This document shows positions 1 through 11,794 of a stretch of 64,000 nt of DNA, in pieces. Below the pieces are notes generated by a model that saw only the letters and a program-made list of their open reading frames with translations, made no database searches and was not told the origin of the DNA. Both the position numbers and the translations under genes were made by a program. Location of the stretch: assembly GCA_014843695.1 (NCBI GenBank), contig CM026403.1:6195505-6259504 (forward strand), read 5' to 3'. The number at the start of each line of letters is the position of its first letter. The stretch's first letter is position 1. This stretch comes from Archivesica marissinica (lineage: Eukaryota; Mollusca; Bivalvia; Venerida; Vesicomyidae).

Positions 1-90
1 TGTTGATTAACATCTGTCAATGCAACCACACTTCCTACTTATCCTTGTTGATCAACATCTGTCAATGCAACGACATAATAGTTTTATACA
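1..90. repeat. Two-copy direct repeat at window edge
   Basis: A segment with GTTGAT(T/C)AACATCTGTC and then AATGCAAC occurs at about 2-29 and 48-72, separated by ~20 bp. Nothing else is seen before the SINE starts at ~81. Confidence 0.5.
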
Positions 91-318
91 AATTTAGTTT
101 AGCTTGATTGCAAAACAAGTTATTACAACTTATATTAATAATTCTCTCGAGACTTCATTCCTGATGGAATCCAACGCCACAAGGCAGAGAGAAGAGGCAA
201 TGTGGAATTTAAATGCCTTGCCTAAGGGCACATTCGTAACGGCTCCAGCGGGGTTAGAACTCTGGACTTTCGCACCTAAAGCGATACATGCTACCACTGC
301 GCTATCACGACTACCACA
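81..318 (-). mobile_element. tRNA-derived SINE, family A, copy 1
   Basis: Read on the minus strand, this begins with GTAGTCGTGATAGCGCAGTG (a tRNA-like A box) and has a B-box-like GAGTTCTAACCCC. A body with GTGCCCTTAGGCAAGGCATT and GATTCCATCAGGAATGA follows, and the AT-rich end reads TATAAAAC. The same element recurs at about 6088, 10066, 13617, 17689, 53300 and 53674. The B box here has a decayed GTTCTAA, so this copy is old. Short open frames across it are translations of the SINE, not genes. Confidence 0.8.
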
Positions 319-495
319 AACAATATAACAATTACAACACTACGCACATTTAGTGGTTTTCCGTGTTTATGAAGCTAGCCAATGTGATCCATTAACGCTG
401 ATAAAATATGGATTTACAGCCATTCTTTCTCTCAATTTATTGATAAAGATTTCTCCACTTTTGACCCACAAGATGGGGGAGTTTTGTCACATAGT

Positions 496-673
496 ATAGT
501 CAAACCTGTGTTAGTGGTCACCTCTATTAAACAGCCAACCTGTATTAAGCAGCCATTTTCCAGATCCCCAATATGTTCTTTTATTATACATTTGACCTCT
601 ATTAAGCAGCCACCTGTGCTAAGCAGCCACTTTCTGTGATTCCATTGGCTGGCTGCTTAAGACAGGTTTAACT
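496..673 (-). mobile_element. Mariner-like MITE, copy 1
   Basis: The ends read TATAGTCAAACCTGTGTTAG and, in reverse complement, GTTAAACCTGTCTTAAGCAG. The TIR core TCAAACCTGT with flanking TA is typical of Tc1/mariner-type non-autonomous elements. Internal CTGCTTAA/TTAAGCAG motifs are repeated. About 178 bp with no coding capacity. Copies 2 and 3 are at 32239 and 56110 in the opposite orientation. Confidence 0.65.
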
Positions 674-690
674 CACACATTTTTTTTCTC

Positions 691-755
691 CGCCTATGGT
701 CATATAGTAAGTAATATATAATATTTATATATTACTTACTATATGACCATAGGCG
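691..755. repeat. Perfect 30-bp hairpin
   Basis: 691-720 is the exact reverse complement of 726-755, with a 5-base loop. The arm starts CGCCTATGGTCATATAGTAA. It lies 134 bp upstream of exon A. It could be a very young MITE or foldback element; perfect arms argue for recent origin. Confidence 0.9.
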
Positions 756-888
756 AAAACAAATGGTTCTAGTAAGTGGAAATAAATGTAATGCCATCGT
801 GAACTTCATATTCATGTACCTATATGTACATATGATGCAAAGAATATAGTTTTCCTGGGCTGTTACTTGCATGTGTTTTATTTTGCAG

Positions 889-970
889 GAACTGTGTTGC
901 ACTATTGCAAGAACTTGTACATAAATGTTTCTGTGATACAGACCCAGTAATCAAGCTTCACACAGCAAAG
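889..970 (+). CDS. HEATR6: HEATR6-like, exon A (internal exon)
   Basis: This is an internal exon of a gene resembling HEAT repeat-containing protein 6, an alpha-solenoid scaffold of poorly known function. TTTTGCAG precedes it and GTTGGT follows. The 82 nt are one completing base plus 27 codons, reading NCVALLQELVHK...DPVIKLHTAK. As I recall the vertebrate protein, an RNCVSLL...DADPVIKLHGAK-type segment begins the conserved central HEAT block, so this is the middle of the protein and upstream exons lie outside the window. Its frame joins cleanly to the next exon at 11662. The gene name rests on the six exons together; the family comparison is from memory. Confidence 0.8.
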
Positions 971-1131
971 GTTGGTAAACGTTTGCTTTAACCCTTTCCT
1001 TCGTAGAGATTTGTTTGGATTTTTGTGTTGTTAACGTCTCTCCAACAGCCCGGGTAATCAATTTTGGCGACTCGCCAGTTATTATTGGTGGAGGGAGACC
1101 AATCCACCGTGATAGCATCCTCACTTGAAAG

Positions 1132-1280
1132 AATTTGACACCCCATATGGCTTCGAGTTTACATCAGTAAGGGGCAAGAAATTTGACACCCCATATGGCT
1201 TCGAGTTTACATCAGTAAGGGGCAAGAAATTTGACACTCCATATGGCTTCGAGTTTACATCGGTGAGGGGCAAGAAATTT
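1132..1280. repeat. 48-bp tandem repeat, three copies
   Basis: The unit begins GAAATTTGACACCCCATATG and contains ACATCAGTAAGGGG, which has a donor-like CAG|TAAGG. It gives an open frame with three FDTPYGFEFTSVRGK-type copies, which I do not regard as coding because it lies inside HEATR6 intron 1. From 1281 to 1584 I see no gene or repeat. Confidence 0.8.
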
Positions 1281-1584
1281 GATACCAACGACCATGATCA
1301 CATGGTCAAGGTGGCCCCTTATTCACCTATAACTGTCGTGATACAAACGCCATGCAATGACTTGTAGACATGTGTGACAGACCCCTTAACATAGATCCCC
1401 CTCTGTTCTACTAAAGTAATGCGTTATTAAGCCGCGTCGTATACCCATACATCTATAGCAGTTAAACACAATAAAAACAATTCAATCGTATATGAATACG
1501 CTAGAGGTTGCCCCATACTGGTATGTATCCATTAGGTCCATTATGTGTCTGCACTCTTAAAACAGTATTTATTGCAAACCATAA

Positions 1585-4500
1585 ATCACATATAACATAC
1601 AACGACATACATAATGCATAATCACATATAACATACAACGACATACATATATCACATATAACATACAACGACATACATATATCACATATAACATACAACG
1701 ACATACATATATCACATATAACGACATACATATATCACATATAACATACAACGACATACATATATCACATATAACATACAACGACATACATAAATCACAT
1801 ATAACATACAACGACATACATATATCACATATAACATACAACGACATACATATATCACATATAACATACAACGACATACATATATCACATATAACATACA
1901 ACGACATACATATATCACATATAACATACAACGACATACATATATCACATATAACATACAACGACATACATATATACATATAACATACAACGACATACAT
2001 ATATCACATATAACATACAACGACATACATACACATATAACATACAACGACAACATATATCACATATAACATACAACGACATACATATATCACATATAAC
2101 ATACAACGACATACATAATCACATATAACATACAACGACATACATATATCACATATAACATACAACGACATACATAAATCACATATAACATACAACGACA
2201 TACATATATCACATATAACATACAACGACATACATAAATCACATATAACATACAACGACATACATAAATCACATATAACATACAACGACATACATATATC
2301 ACATATAACATACAACGACATACATATATCACATATAACATACAACGACATACATATATCACATATAACATACAACGACATACATATATCACATATAACA
2401 TACAACGACATACATAACTCACATATAACATACAACGACATACATATATCACATATAACATACAACGACATACATAATCACATATAACATACAACGACAT
2501 ACATATATCACATATAACATACAACGACATACATATATCACATATAACATACAACGACATACATATATCACATATAACATACAACGACATACATATATCA
2601 CATATAACATACAACGACATACATAAATCACATATAACATACAACGACATACATAAATCACATATAACATACAACGACATACATATATCACATATAACAT
2701 ACAACGACATACATAACTCACATATAACATACAACGACATACATAACTCACATATAACATACAACGACATACATATATCACATATAACATACAACGACAT
2801 ACATAACTCACATATAACATACAACGACATACATATATCACATATAACATACAACGACATACATATATCACATATAACATACAACGACATACATATATCA
2901 CATATAACATACAACGACATACATAAATCACATATAACATACAACGACATACATAAATCACATATAACATACAACGACATACATATATCACATATAACAT
3001 ACAACGACATACATATATCACATATAACATACAACGACATACATATATCACATATAACATACAACGACATACATATATCACATATAACATACAACGACAT
3101 ACATAAATCACATATAACATACAACGACATACATATATCACATATAACATACAACGACATACATAATCACATATAACATACAACGACATACATATATCAC
3201 ATATAACATACAACGACATACATAATCACATATAACATACAACGACATACATAATCACATATAACATACAACGACATACATATATCACATATAACATACA
3301 ACGACATACATATATCACATATAACATACAACGACATACATATATCACATATAACATACAACGACATACATANNNNNNNNNNNNNNNNNNNNNNNNNNNN
3401 NNNNNNNNNNNNNNNNNNNNNNNNNNNNNNNNNNNNNNNNNNNNNNNNNNNNNNNNNNNNNNNNNNNNNNNNNNNNNNNNNNNNNNNNNNNNNNNNNNNN
3501 NNNNNNNNNNNNNNNNNNNNNNNNNNNNNNNNNNNNNNNNNNNNNNNNNNNNNNNNNNNNNNNNNNNNNNNNNNNNNNNNNNNNNNNNNNNNNNNNNNNN
3601 NNNNNNNNNNNNNNNNNNNNNNNNNNNNNNNNNNNNNNNNNNNNNNNNNNNNNNNNNNNNNNNNNNNNNNNNNNNNNNNNNNNNNNNNNNNNNNNNNNNN
3701 NNNNNNNNNNNNNNNNNNNNNNNNNNNNNNNNNNNNNNNNNNNNNNNNNNNNNNNNNNNNNNNNNNNNNNNNNNNNNNNNNNNNNNNNNNNNNNNNNNNN
3801 NNNNNNNNNNNNNNNNNNNNNNNNNNNNNNNNNNNNNNNNNNNNNNNNNNNNNNNNNNNNNNNNNNNNNNNNNNNNNNNNNNNNNNNNNNNNNNNNNNNN
3901 NNNNNNNNNNNNNNNNNNNNNNNNNNNNNNNNNNNNNNNNNNNNNNNNNNNNNNNNNNNNNNNNNNNNNNNNNNNNNNNNNNNNNNNNNNNNNNNNNNNN
4001 NNNNNNNNNNNNNNNNNNNNNNNNNNNNNNNNNNNNNNNNNNNNNNNNNNNNNNNNNNNNNNNNNNNNNNNNNNNNNNNNNNNNNNNNNNNNNNNNNNNN
4101 NNNNNNNNNNNNNNNNNNNNNNNNNNNNNNNNNNNNNNNNNNNNNNNNNNNNNNNNNNNNNNNNNNNNNNNNNNNNNNNNNNNNNNNNNNNNNNNNNNNN
4201 NNNNNNNNNNNNNNNNNNNNNNNNNNNNNNNNNNNNNNNNNNNNNNNNNNNNNNNNNNNNNNNNNNNNNNNNNNNNNNNNNNNNNNNNNNNNNNNNNNNN
4301 NNNNNNNNNNNNNNNNNNNNNNNNNNNNNNNNNNNNNNNNNNNNNNNNNNNNNNNNNNNNNNNNNNNNNNNNATAACATACAACGACATACATATATCAC
4401 ATATAACATACAACGACATACATATATCACATATAACATACAACGACATACATATATCACATATAACATACAACGACATACATATATCACATATAACATA

Positions 4501-5908
4501 CAACGACATACATAACTCACATATAACATACAACGACATACATAACTCACATATAACATACAACGACATACATAACTCACATATAACATACAACGACATA
4601 CATAACTCACATATAACATACAACGACATACATAATCACATATAACATACAACGACATACATATATCATATAACATACAACGACATACATATCACATATA
4701 ACATACAACGACATACATATATCACATTAACATACAACGACATACATATATCACATATAACATACAACGACATACATATATCATATAACATACAACGACA
4801 TACAATATCACATATAACATACAACGACATACATATACACATATAACATACAACGACATACATATATCACATATAACATACAACGACATACATATATCAC
4901 ATATAACATACAACGACATACATATATCACATATAACATACAACGACATACATATATCACATATAACATACAACGACATACATATATCACATATAACATA
5001 AAACGACTACATATATCACATATAACATACAACGACATACATATATCACATATAACATACAACGACATACATATATCACATATAACATACAACGACATAC
5101 ATATATCACATATAACATACAACGACATACATATATCACATATAACATACAACGACATACATATATCACATATAACATACAACGACATACATATATCACA
5201 TATAACATACAACGACATACATATATCACATATAACATACAACGACATACATATATCACATATAACATACAACGACATACATATATCACATATAACATAC
5301 AACGACATACATATATCACATATAACATACAACGACATACATATATCACATATAACATACAACGACATACATATATCACATATAACATACAACGACATAC
5401 ATATATCACATATAACATACAACGACATACATATATCACATATAACATACAACGACATACATATATCACATATAACATACAACGACATACATATATCACA
5501 TATAACATACAACGACATACATATATCACATATAACATACAACGACATACATATATCACATATAACATACAACGACATACATAACTCACATATAACATAC
5601 AACGACATATATATATCACATATAACATACAACGACATACATAATCACATATAACATACAACGACATACATATATCACATATAACATACAACGACATACA
5701 TATATCACATATAACATACAACGACATACATATATCACATATAACATACAACGACATACATATATCACATATAACATACAACGACATACATAAATCACAT
5801 ATAACATACAACGACATACATATATCACATATAACATACAACGACATACATATATCACATATAACATACAACGACATACATATATCACATATAACATACA
5901 ACGACATA
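1585..5908. repeat. 30-bp minisatellite (ATATCACATATAACATACAA type)
   Basis: About 110 visible copies of a 30-bp unit that continues CGACATACAT, interrupted by a 1000-N gap. The true length is unknown. The 30-bp period keeps frames open on the minus strand, which explains the many MSLYVICDIC-type open frames; these are not genes. Single-base deletions at several places shift the frame. It lies in HEATR6 intron 1. The 180 bp after it, up to ~6087, hold nothing recognisable. Confidence 0.97.
3373..4372. other. Assembly gap, exactly 1000 N
   Basis: A run of exactly 1000 N inside the 30-bp minisatellite. The same unit lies on both sides, so the gap is probably more of the same array; the round size marks a placeholder. 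Confidence 0.98.
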
Positions 5909-6087
5909 ATGCAAAGGATCAAGTAGGAAGCTAAGAGTAGGTTTTATAAATGTTTGTCCTTAAGTTGGTAAACTTTTGTTGATTACTTGAGTAGATCGGC
6001 TTCTACATGTACATAATACTCCCAACACACAATACCGAGTATGACTGGGAGGCGCTAGTCAGGGGCAGTGGTTAAACATCTCATTTG

Positions 6088-6326
6088 TGGAAGTCGTGAT
6101 AGCGCAGTGGATGCGCGTTCGCTTCAGGTGCGAAAGATCCGGAGTTCGAGCCCCGCTGGAGCCGTTACGATTGTGCCCTTAGGCAAGGCATTTAAATTCC
6201 ACGTTGCCTCTTCTCTCTCCCTCGTGGCGATGGATTCCATCAGGAATGAGGTCTCGAGAGTGATTAATATAAGTTGACATAACTTGTTTCGCAATCGAGC
6301 TAAAATAAATTTGTATAAACTAAACA
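6088..6326 (+). mobile_element. tRNA-derived SINE, family A, copy 2
   Basis: Plus-strand copy with a good A box (GATAGCGCAGTGGATGCG) and B box (GAGTTCGAGCCCC). The body has GTGCCCTTAGGCAAGGCATT and the tail ends AATTTGTATAAAC. It is the best preserved copy for the promoter boxes. A small inverted repeat, AACAAACGTC...GACGTTTGTT, lies downstream near 6440-6466. Confidence 0.85.
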
Positions 6327-6528
6327 TCTCATTAAAGCGACATTGCATCGGTGAAAACACAAATTTCTACATAATGTATTTTCCTATTACCGGGTATATG
6401 GTATAATTTATTCCCCGAATATTTTGTATTACAACTAATAAACAAACGTCATATACGACGTTTGTTGACAAAATAATGTAAACAGGGTCAACATCCATGC
6501 GTATTGCAATGTGTGTATCCTGAATAAC

Positions 6529-7171
6529 ACGATATATGGTACAGATTTACTGTTACGCGATATATGGTACAGATTTACTGTTACACGATATATGGTACAG
6601 ATTTACTGTTACACGATATATGGTACAGATTTACTGTTACACGATATATGGTACAGATTTACTGTTACGCGATATATGGTACAGATTTACTGTTACACGA
6701 TATATGGTACAGATTTACTGTTACACGATATATGGTACAGATTTACTGTTACATGATATATGGTACAGATTTACTGTTACACGATATATGGTACAGATTT
6801 ACTGTTACACGATATATGGTACAGATTTACTGTTACACGATATATGGTACAGATTTACTGTTACACGATATATGGTACAGATTTACTGTTACACGATATA
6901 TGGTACAGATTTACTGTTACACGATATATGGTACAGATTTACTGTTACACGATATATGGTACAGATTTACTGTTACATGATATATGGTACAGATTTACTG
7001 TTACACGATATATGGTACAGATTTACTGTTACACGATATATGGTACAGATTTACTGTTACACGATATATGGTACAGATTTACTGTTACATGATATATGGT
7101 ACAGATTTACTGTTACATGATATATGGTACAGATTTACTGTTACATGATATATGGTACAGATTTACTGTTA
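6529..7171. repeat. 28-bp minisatellite (CGATATATGGTACAGATTTA type)
   Basis: About 23 copies of a 28-bp unit that ends CTGTTACA, very homogeneous (only CGCG/CACG/CATG changes). The open frames across it are repeat translations. The next 330 bp (7172-7502) show no gene or clear repeat. Confidence 0.95.
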
Positions 7172-7502
7172 TATGCTTCTTTTATTATATTTACCCATTA
7201 TGTCTGTACATACTTATTTTTAGACTAATATGATTTAAACTAGTTCTAAACGACAGTAGCACGCGCTTGGTATATACTCCAATAGTAAACAGAATCAATT
7301 TGGGAGCGTAGCTGACCATTATATGAAATCCTACTTTCACTTTTGAAAGTTTGCAACAATAAAAACAATGTTTATATATATAGAAAGTTAGTTTTCGAAT
7401 TATTTCGGAGGAATTTGTAGTAACAATGCTATTTATACGTAAAACAAGAATTATTTGGGCTTTTTACAATGTAATGTCGCTTTAAGTGAAGTGTAATTGT
7501 TA

Positions 7503-8335
7503 AAACCAACTACATACTACGGTTAAAACCAACTACATACTACGGTTAAAACCAACTACATACTACGGTTAAAACCAACTACATACTACGGTTAAAACCA
7601 ACTACATACTACGGTTAAAAACAACTACATACTACGGTTAAAAACAACTACATACTACGGTTAAAACCAACTACATACTACGGTTAAAACCAACTACATA
7701 CTACGGTTAAAACCAACTACATACTAAGGTTAAAAACAACTACATACTACGGTTAAAACCAACTACATACTACGGTTAAAAACAACTACATACTAAGGTT
7801 AAAAACAACTACATACTAAGGTTAAAAACAACTGCATACTAAGGTTAAAAACAACTACATACTAAGGTTAAAAACAACTACATACTAAGGTTAAAAACAA
7901 CTACATACTAAGGTTAAAAACAACTACATACTAAGGTTAAAAACAACTGCATACTAAGGTTAAAAACAACTACATACTACGGTTAAAAACAACTACATAC
8001 TAAGGTTAAAAACAACTACATACTAAAGTTAAAAACAACTACATACTAAGGTTAAAAACAACTGCATACTAAAGTTAAAAACAACTGCATACTAAGGTTA
8101 AAAACAACTACATACTACGGTTAAAAACAACTACATACTAAGGTTAAAAACAACTACATACTAAGGTTAAAAACAACTGCATACTAAAGTTAAAAACAAC
8201 TGCATACTAAGGTTAAAAACAACTACATACTAAGGTTAAAAACAACTGCATACTAAGGTTAAAAACAACTGCATACTACGGTTAAAAACAACTACATACT
8301 ACGGTTAAAAACAACTGCATACTACGGTTAAAAAC
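7503..8335. repeat. 23-bp minisatellite, left part
   Basis: About 36 copies of a 23-bp unit with AAAAACAACTACATACTAAG and then GTT. Units change from a CCAACTACATACTACGG form on the left to an ACAACTACATACTAAGG form on the right. The array is split by the insertion at 8336-9637 and resumes at 9638. Confidence 0.95.
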
Positions 8336-9637
8336 CAGGGTTCATTTTTGGTCCAAATTTTAGGGAGAAGTCACTTCTCCTTCCAGCCAAAATAGGGAGA
8401 AGTCACACCAACTCAAGGAGAAGTGAGGGAGAAGTGTTGATTTCCTCGCGACAACACAAATTTACAGTTATAATACTTGCCAAGTACTGGAAAGTTTTGT
8501 TGTCGTGAGGCAAGTCAATCAGGAACTGAACTATGCTATATGTTATAATTATATAAGGATATGACAAAGTAATTGACACAACACAGGAGATGGTCAATTA
8601 ATTTGGCATAACATTATTTAATGACATATATAGAGCCTAATTCAGTTGTTATATGTATCGTGAAACCCAGGGGCGAGTAAAAAACTGTGGCGATATGAAA
8701 TAGATATATATAGAATATAGGGGAAACAACTCTTTTTTAGAAATATGAAAGAAAATACAAGCAATGGTTGAACAATATTTTATTTAGTATCAATGATAAA
8801 TACCATACTCATGATTATTACTAAACCTCATTAAAATAAATAAAAAATATCGGTCCAAAAAACATAACATGTCGGGTAATTACGGTATTCGGACAGTAGT
8901 GCATAATCGAGCGAGACCCGATTAAATACACAATAGGCACCAATTTAATCCTATAAGCGCTTACGGGAGAGTAATGTTTATCACAGGTAGTTTGATCGGA
9001 CCAATGACACACAACAAAGCGGAGCAATATAAACATTTGTTTACCCCACAAACTATATATTGTTTATATTGCTACGTTTTGTGTGTGCCATTGGTCCGAT
9101 CAAACTACCTGTGATAAACATTACTCTCCCCTGCAGCTAATGACCTGTGTGGCCTTCGCGTGTAATCTGATAAGAGACGCGATCATGTTTTGATAGCATG
9201 ATGAAAGACACGCGTGTCTATATTTAGCACAAATGCTGTCTGTTAACACTGGGCAGTATATTGATTTTCTGTGCACAAGAAAAACGGCACTAACAATTTG
9301 CTGATCGCGAAATTAGTCTGCAGTTTTTAAATATTGCATTACAAAAAAACAACATAAAATGTACAGTCAATTTGCATGTTTAGACAGATGGCAATTCACG
9401 TTAAATTTTAAGTAGCCGAAACGACGGACAGAGTTATTTCCCATCCTAGGTGTCATGGCGGCTCCCAGCGCGATCAAGCGAAAATGATAGATTTCTCGGC
9501 GAATTTTGATGGAAATTAACCAAATTTTGCCGAAAATCGGCAGGGCGACTTGCACTTCCATATTTCCAAACGCCAAGGCGAAACGGAGCCAAAAGAGGCG
9601 ACATTATCGCCCACATCGCCCCCTAAACTGGTCCCTG
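8336..9637. mobile_element. 1.3-kb insertion with CAGGG...CCCTG ends
   Basis: The insert begins CAGGGTTCATTTTTGGTCC and ends GGTCCCTG. It interrupts the 23-bp array, with AAAAC on both sides (8331-8335 and 9638-9642), a possible 5-bp target duplication. CAGGG-type ends occur in hAT-like and related cut-and-paste elements. No transposase frame is seen, so it would be non-autonomous. Inside lies a long inverted repeat (8965-9130). A weak minus-strand frame at 9367-9576 has no recognisable family. Confidence 0.6.
8965..9130. repeat. Long inverted repeat, ~70-bp arms
   Basis: Arm 8965-9034 (GGGAGAGTAATGTTTATCAC, then a TTTGATCGGACCAATG run) is nearly the reverse complement of 9062-9130. A ~27-bp spacer lies between. 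There are a few mismatches near the inner end. It could be a nested MITE inside the 1.3-kb insertion. Confidence 0.85.
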
Positions 9638-10010
9638 AAAACAACTGCATACTAAGGTTAAAAACAACTACATACTAAAGTTAAAAACAACTACATACTA
9701 AGGTTAAAAACAACTACATACTAAGGTTAAAAACAACTACATACTAAGGTTAAAAACAACTACATACTAAAGTTAAAAACAACTACATACTAAGGTTAAA
9801 AACAACTACATACTAAAGTTAAAAACAACTACATACTAAGGTTAAAAACAACTACATACTAAGGTTAAAAACAACTACATACTAAGGTTAAAAACAACTA
9901 CATACTAAGGTTAAAAACAACTACATACTAAAGTTAAAAACAACTACATACTAAAGTTAAAAACAACTACATACTAAGGTTAAAAACAACTACATACTAA
10001 GGTTAAAAAC
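9638..10010. repeat. 23-bp minisatellite, right part
   Basis: About 16 copies of the same 23-bp unit as 7503-8335, mostly the ACATACTAAGG form with some ACTAAAG. It continues the array across the insertion. Confidence 0.95.
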
Positions 10011-10065
10011 AGTCTATTAGTGTTACGTGAGTTGTACAGTGGCCAGCCGCTCAGCAAAAATGGTT

Positions 10066-10303
10066 TGTTTATACAAATTTATTTTAGCTCGATTGCGAAA
10101 CAAGTTATAACAACTTATATTAATCACTCTTGAGACCTCATTCCTGATGGAATCCATCGCCACGAGGGAGAGAGAAGAGGCAATTTGGAATTGAAATACC
10201 TTGCCTAAGTGCACAATCCTAACGGCTCCAGCGGGGCTCGAACTCTGGACCTTTTGCACCTGAAGTGAACGCGCATCCACTGCACTATCACGATTTCCAC
10301 ACG
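10066..10303 (-). mobile_element. tRNA-derived SINE, family A, copy 3
   Basis: The minus-strand copy has GAAATCGTGATAGTGCAGTG at the head and TTTGTATAAAC at the tail. The B box is intact (GAGTTCGAGCCCC). The 500 bp that follow (10304-10809) hold no recognisable gene; the short open frames there lack family features. Confidence 0.8.
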
Positions 10304-10809
10304 CAAAAATGGTTAAGCTGGGGCTGGACTGTACATAATAGGGGGAAGCCATTCCATGTTGTTCGGGGGGAGATGAAGTGTTTATATGGTACTGTGTTCG
10401 GGAACGTGGGATTAAGTAGTTCAGGTTCCTTGTAGGTGTTAGATGGTTGTTGTCGTCATATTCCAAGTTGTTTCTGATTTTGTATAGATGTATGACTGAG
10501 GACTGTGTGCATCGATATTCAAGTATATATATATATTGCACAAACGCTTCAGTTGAAAAATCCAATCAAAACCATTTTAGTGTACTTGAAAAAATATATA
10601 ATCTTATGTTGTCTAGGATAGCATGTGTTCGTTCAGCTCTCTACATTAGCTCTCTACATAAGCTCTCTACATAGCTCTATAGGAAGTGATACTAGCAAAG
10701 AAATGAACGTGCAATGGTACGTTTAGTATGCTGTTATCAAAAACTGGACACTTGCATTCAGTCGTATTTGGTGTATTAGTCTTCTTGACAAAGCTCGGAT
10801 AATCAGGCT

Positions 10810-11245
10810 CATTATAAAAGCTTTGGATATTCAGGCTCATTATAAAAGCTTGGGATTTTCAGTTTTATTATCATTAAAAAAGCTTGGGATTTTCAGTTTT
10901 ATTATCATTATAAAAGCCTGGGATTTTCAGTTTATTATCATTATAAAAGCTTGGGATATTCAGTTTTATTCTCATTATAAAAGCTTGGGATATTCAGTTT
11001 TATTCTCATTATAAAAGCTTGGGATATTCAGTTTTATTCTCATTATAAAAGCCTGGGATTTTCAGTTTTATTATCATTATAAAAGCTTGGGATTTTCAGT
11101 TTTATTCTCATTAAAAAAGCTTGGGATTTTCAGTTTTATTCTCATTATAAAAGCTTGGGATATTCAGTTTTATTCTCATTATAAAAGCCTGGGATTTTCA
11201 GTTTTATTCTCATTAAAAAAGCTTGGGATTTTCAGTATTATTATT
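10810..11245. repeat. 34-bp minisatellite (AAAAGCTTGGGATATTCAGT type)
   Basis: About 13 copies of a 34-bp unit containing an AAGCTT palindrome and TTTTATTCTCATTAT. Lies in HEATR6 intron 1, ~420 bp before exon B. Confidence 0.93.
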
Positions 11246-11499
11246 GAACATTTGTTGCTGCAAATTTCATATTTCAAAGGAATATTCTCGTATAAACAGT
11301 TTTGACATCATAATTAAACGCTTGCCTACCTTAGCGCCTACTGTAATTATCCGATTACATTGCAGAGTGTCAATTAACACCTGTCATGGGTGCGACCCCA
11401 CCATGGTTTATTCACACATCCTGGGGCGATTTCTTTTGTATTGGAAGGTTTTATTATGGTTTCAAAAGAAAACAACGTGCCTGATTTGATGACAGTTTA

Positions 11500-11612
11500 T
11501 TTCATTTTTGCAATTATAACATTTTTTCCGAATATTCAAATACTGGAATAGTATTCAGATATTCGGGCGTCCAAGCGAATATTGGAATACTCGTTGCCAT
11601 CCCTAGTATTTA
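11500..11612 (-). mobile_element. Probable DNA-transposon end fragment
   Basis: The minus strand reads CTAGGGATGGCAACGAGTAT and then AT-rich ATTCG runs. A GGGATGGCAACGAGTATTC terminus is common in hAT-type elements. No second end is recognised. The rest of 11246-11661 is unremarkable intron. Confidence 0.4.
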
Positions 11613-11661
11613 CTTTCACATAATACATGGAATATGAAAAACTTGGTTTCTGTTGTTTTAG

Positions 11662-11751
11662 CTGTTAGATGAGTTTATGCAAGTTCTGCTTCAAGATGTG
11701 ATAAATGCCGAGGCTGAAACACAAACAACTGAACGACTAGATAAACAACAG
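11662..11751 (+). CDS. HEATR6: HEATR6-like, exon B
   Basis: An exon of 90 nt (30 codons, phase 0 at both ends) between TTGTTTTAG and GTATGT. It reads LLDEFMQVLLQDVINAEAET and then ten more polar residues ending in DKQQ. This corresponds to the helix and variable linker that follow the IKLHTAK segment in HEATR6. The linker is low in conservation, so this exon alone would not identify the gene; phase and order do. The intron before it is 10.7 kb and full of arrays and SINEs. The intron after it is only 1680 bp and almost wholly tandem repeat. Confidence 0.75.
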
Positions 11752-11794
11752 GTATGTGATCAATACAGAGACAAGTGTTTACAACAGAATTAAC

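Noticed and set aside
1125..1367. 80-residue frame with FDTPYGFEFTSVRGK repeats
   Set aside because: Three 48-bp repeats in intron 1; no splice or family support.
1501..5922. Many minus-strand frames of up to 467 residues
   Set aside because: Translations of the 30-bp array, some through N.
6068..6277. Small protein-coding gene recurring on both strands
   Set aside because: It is the translation of SINE family A, found at seven places.
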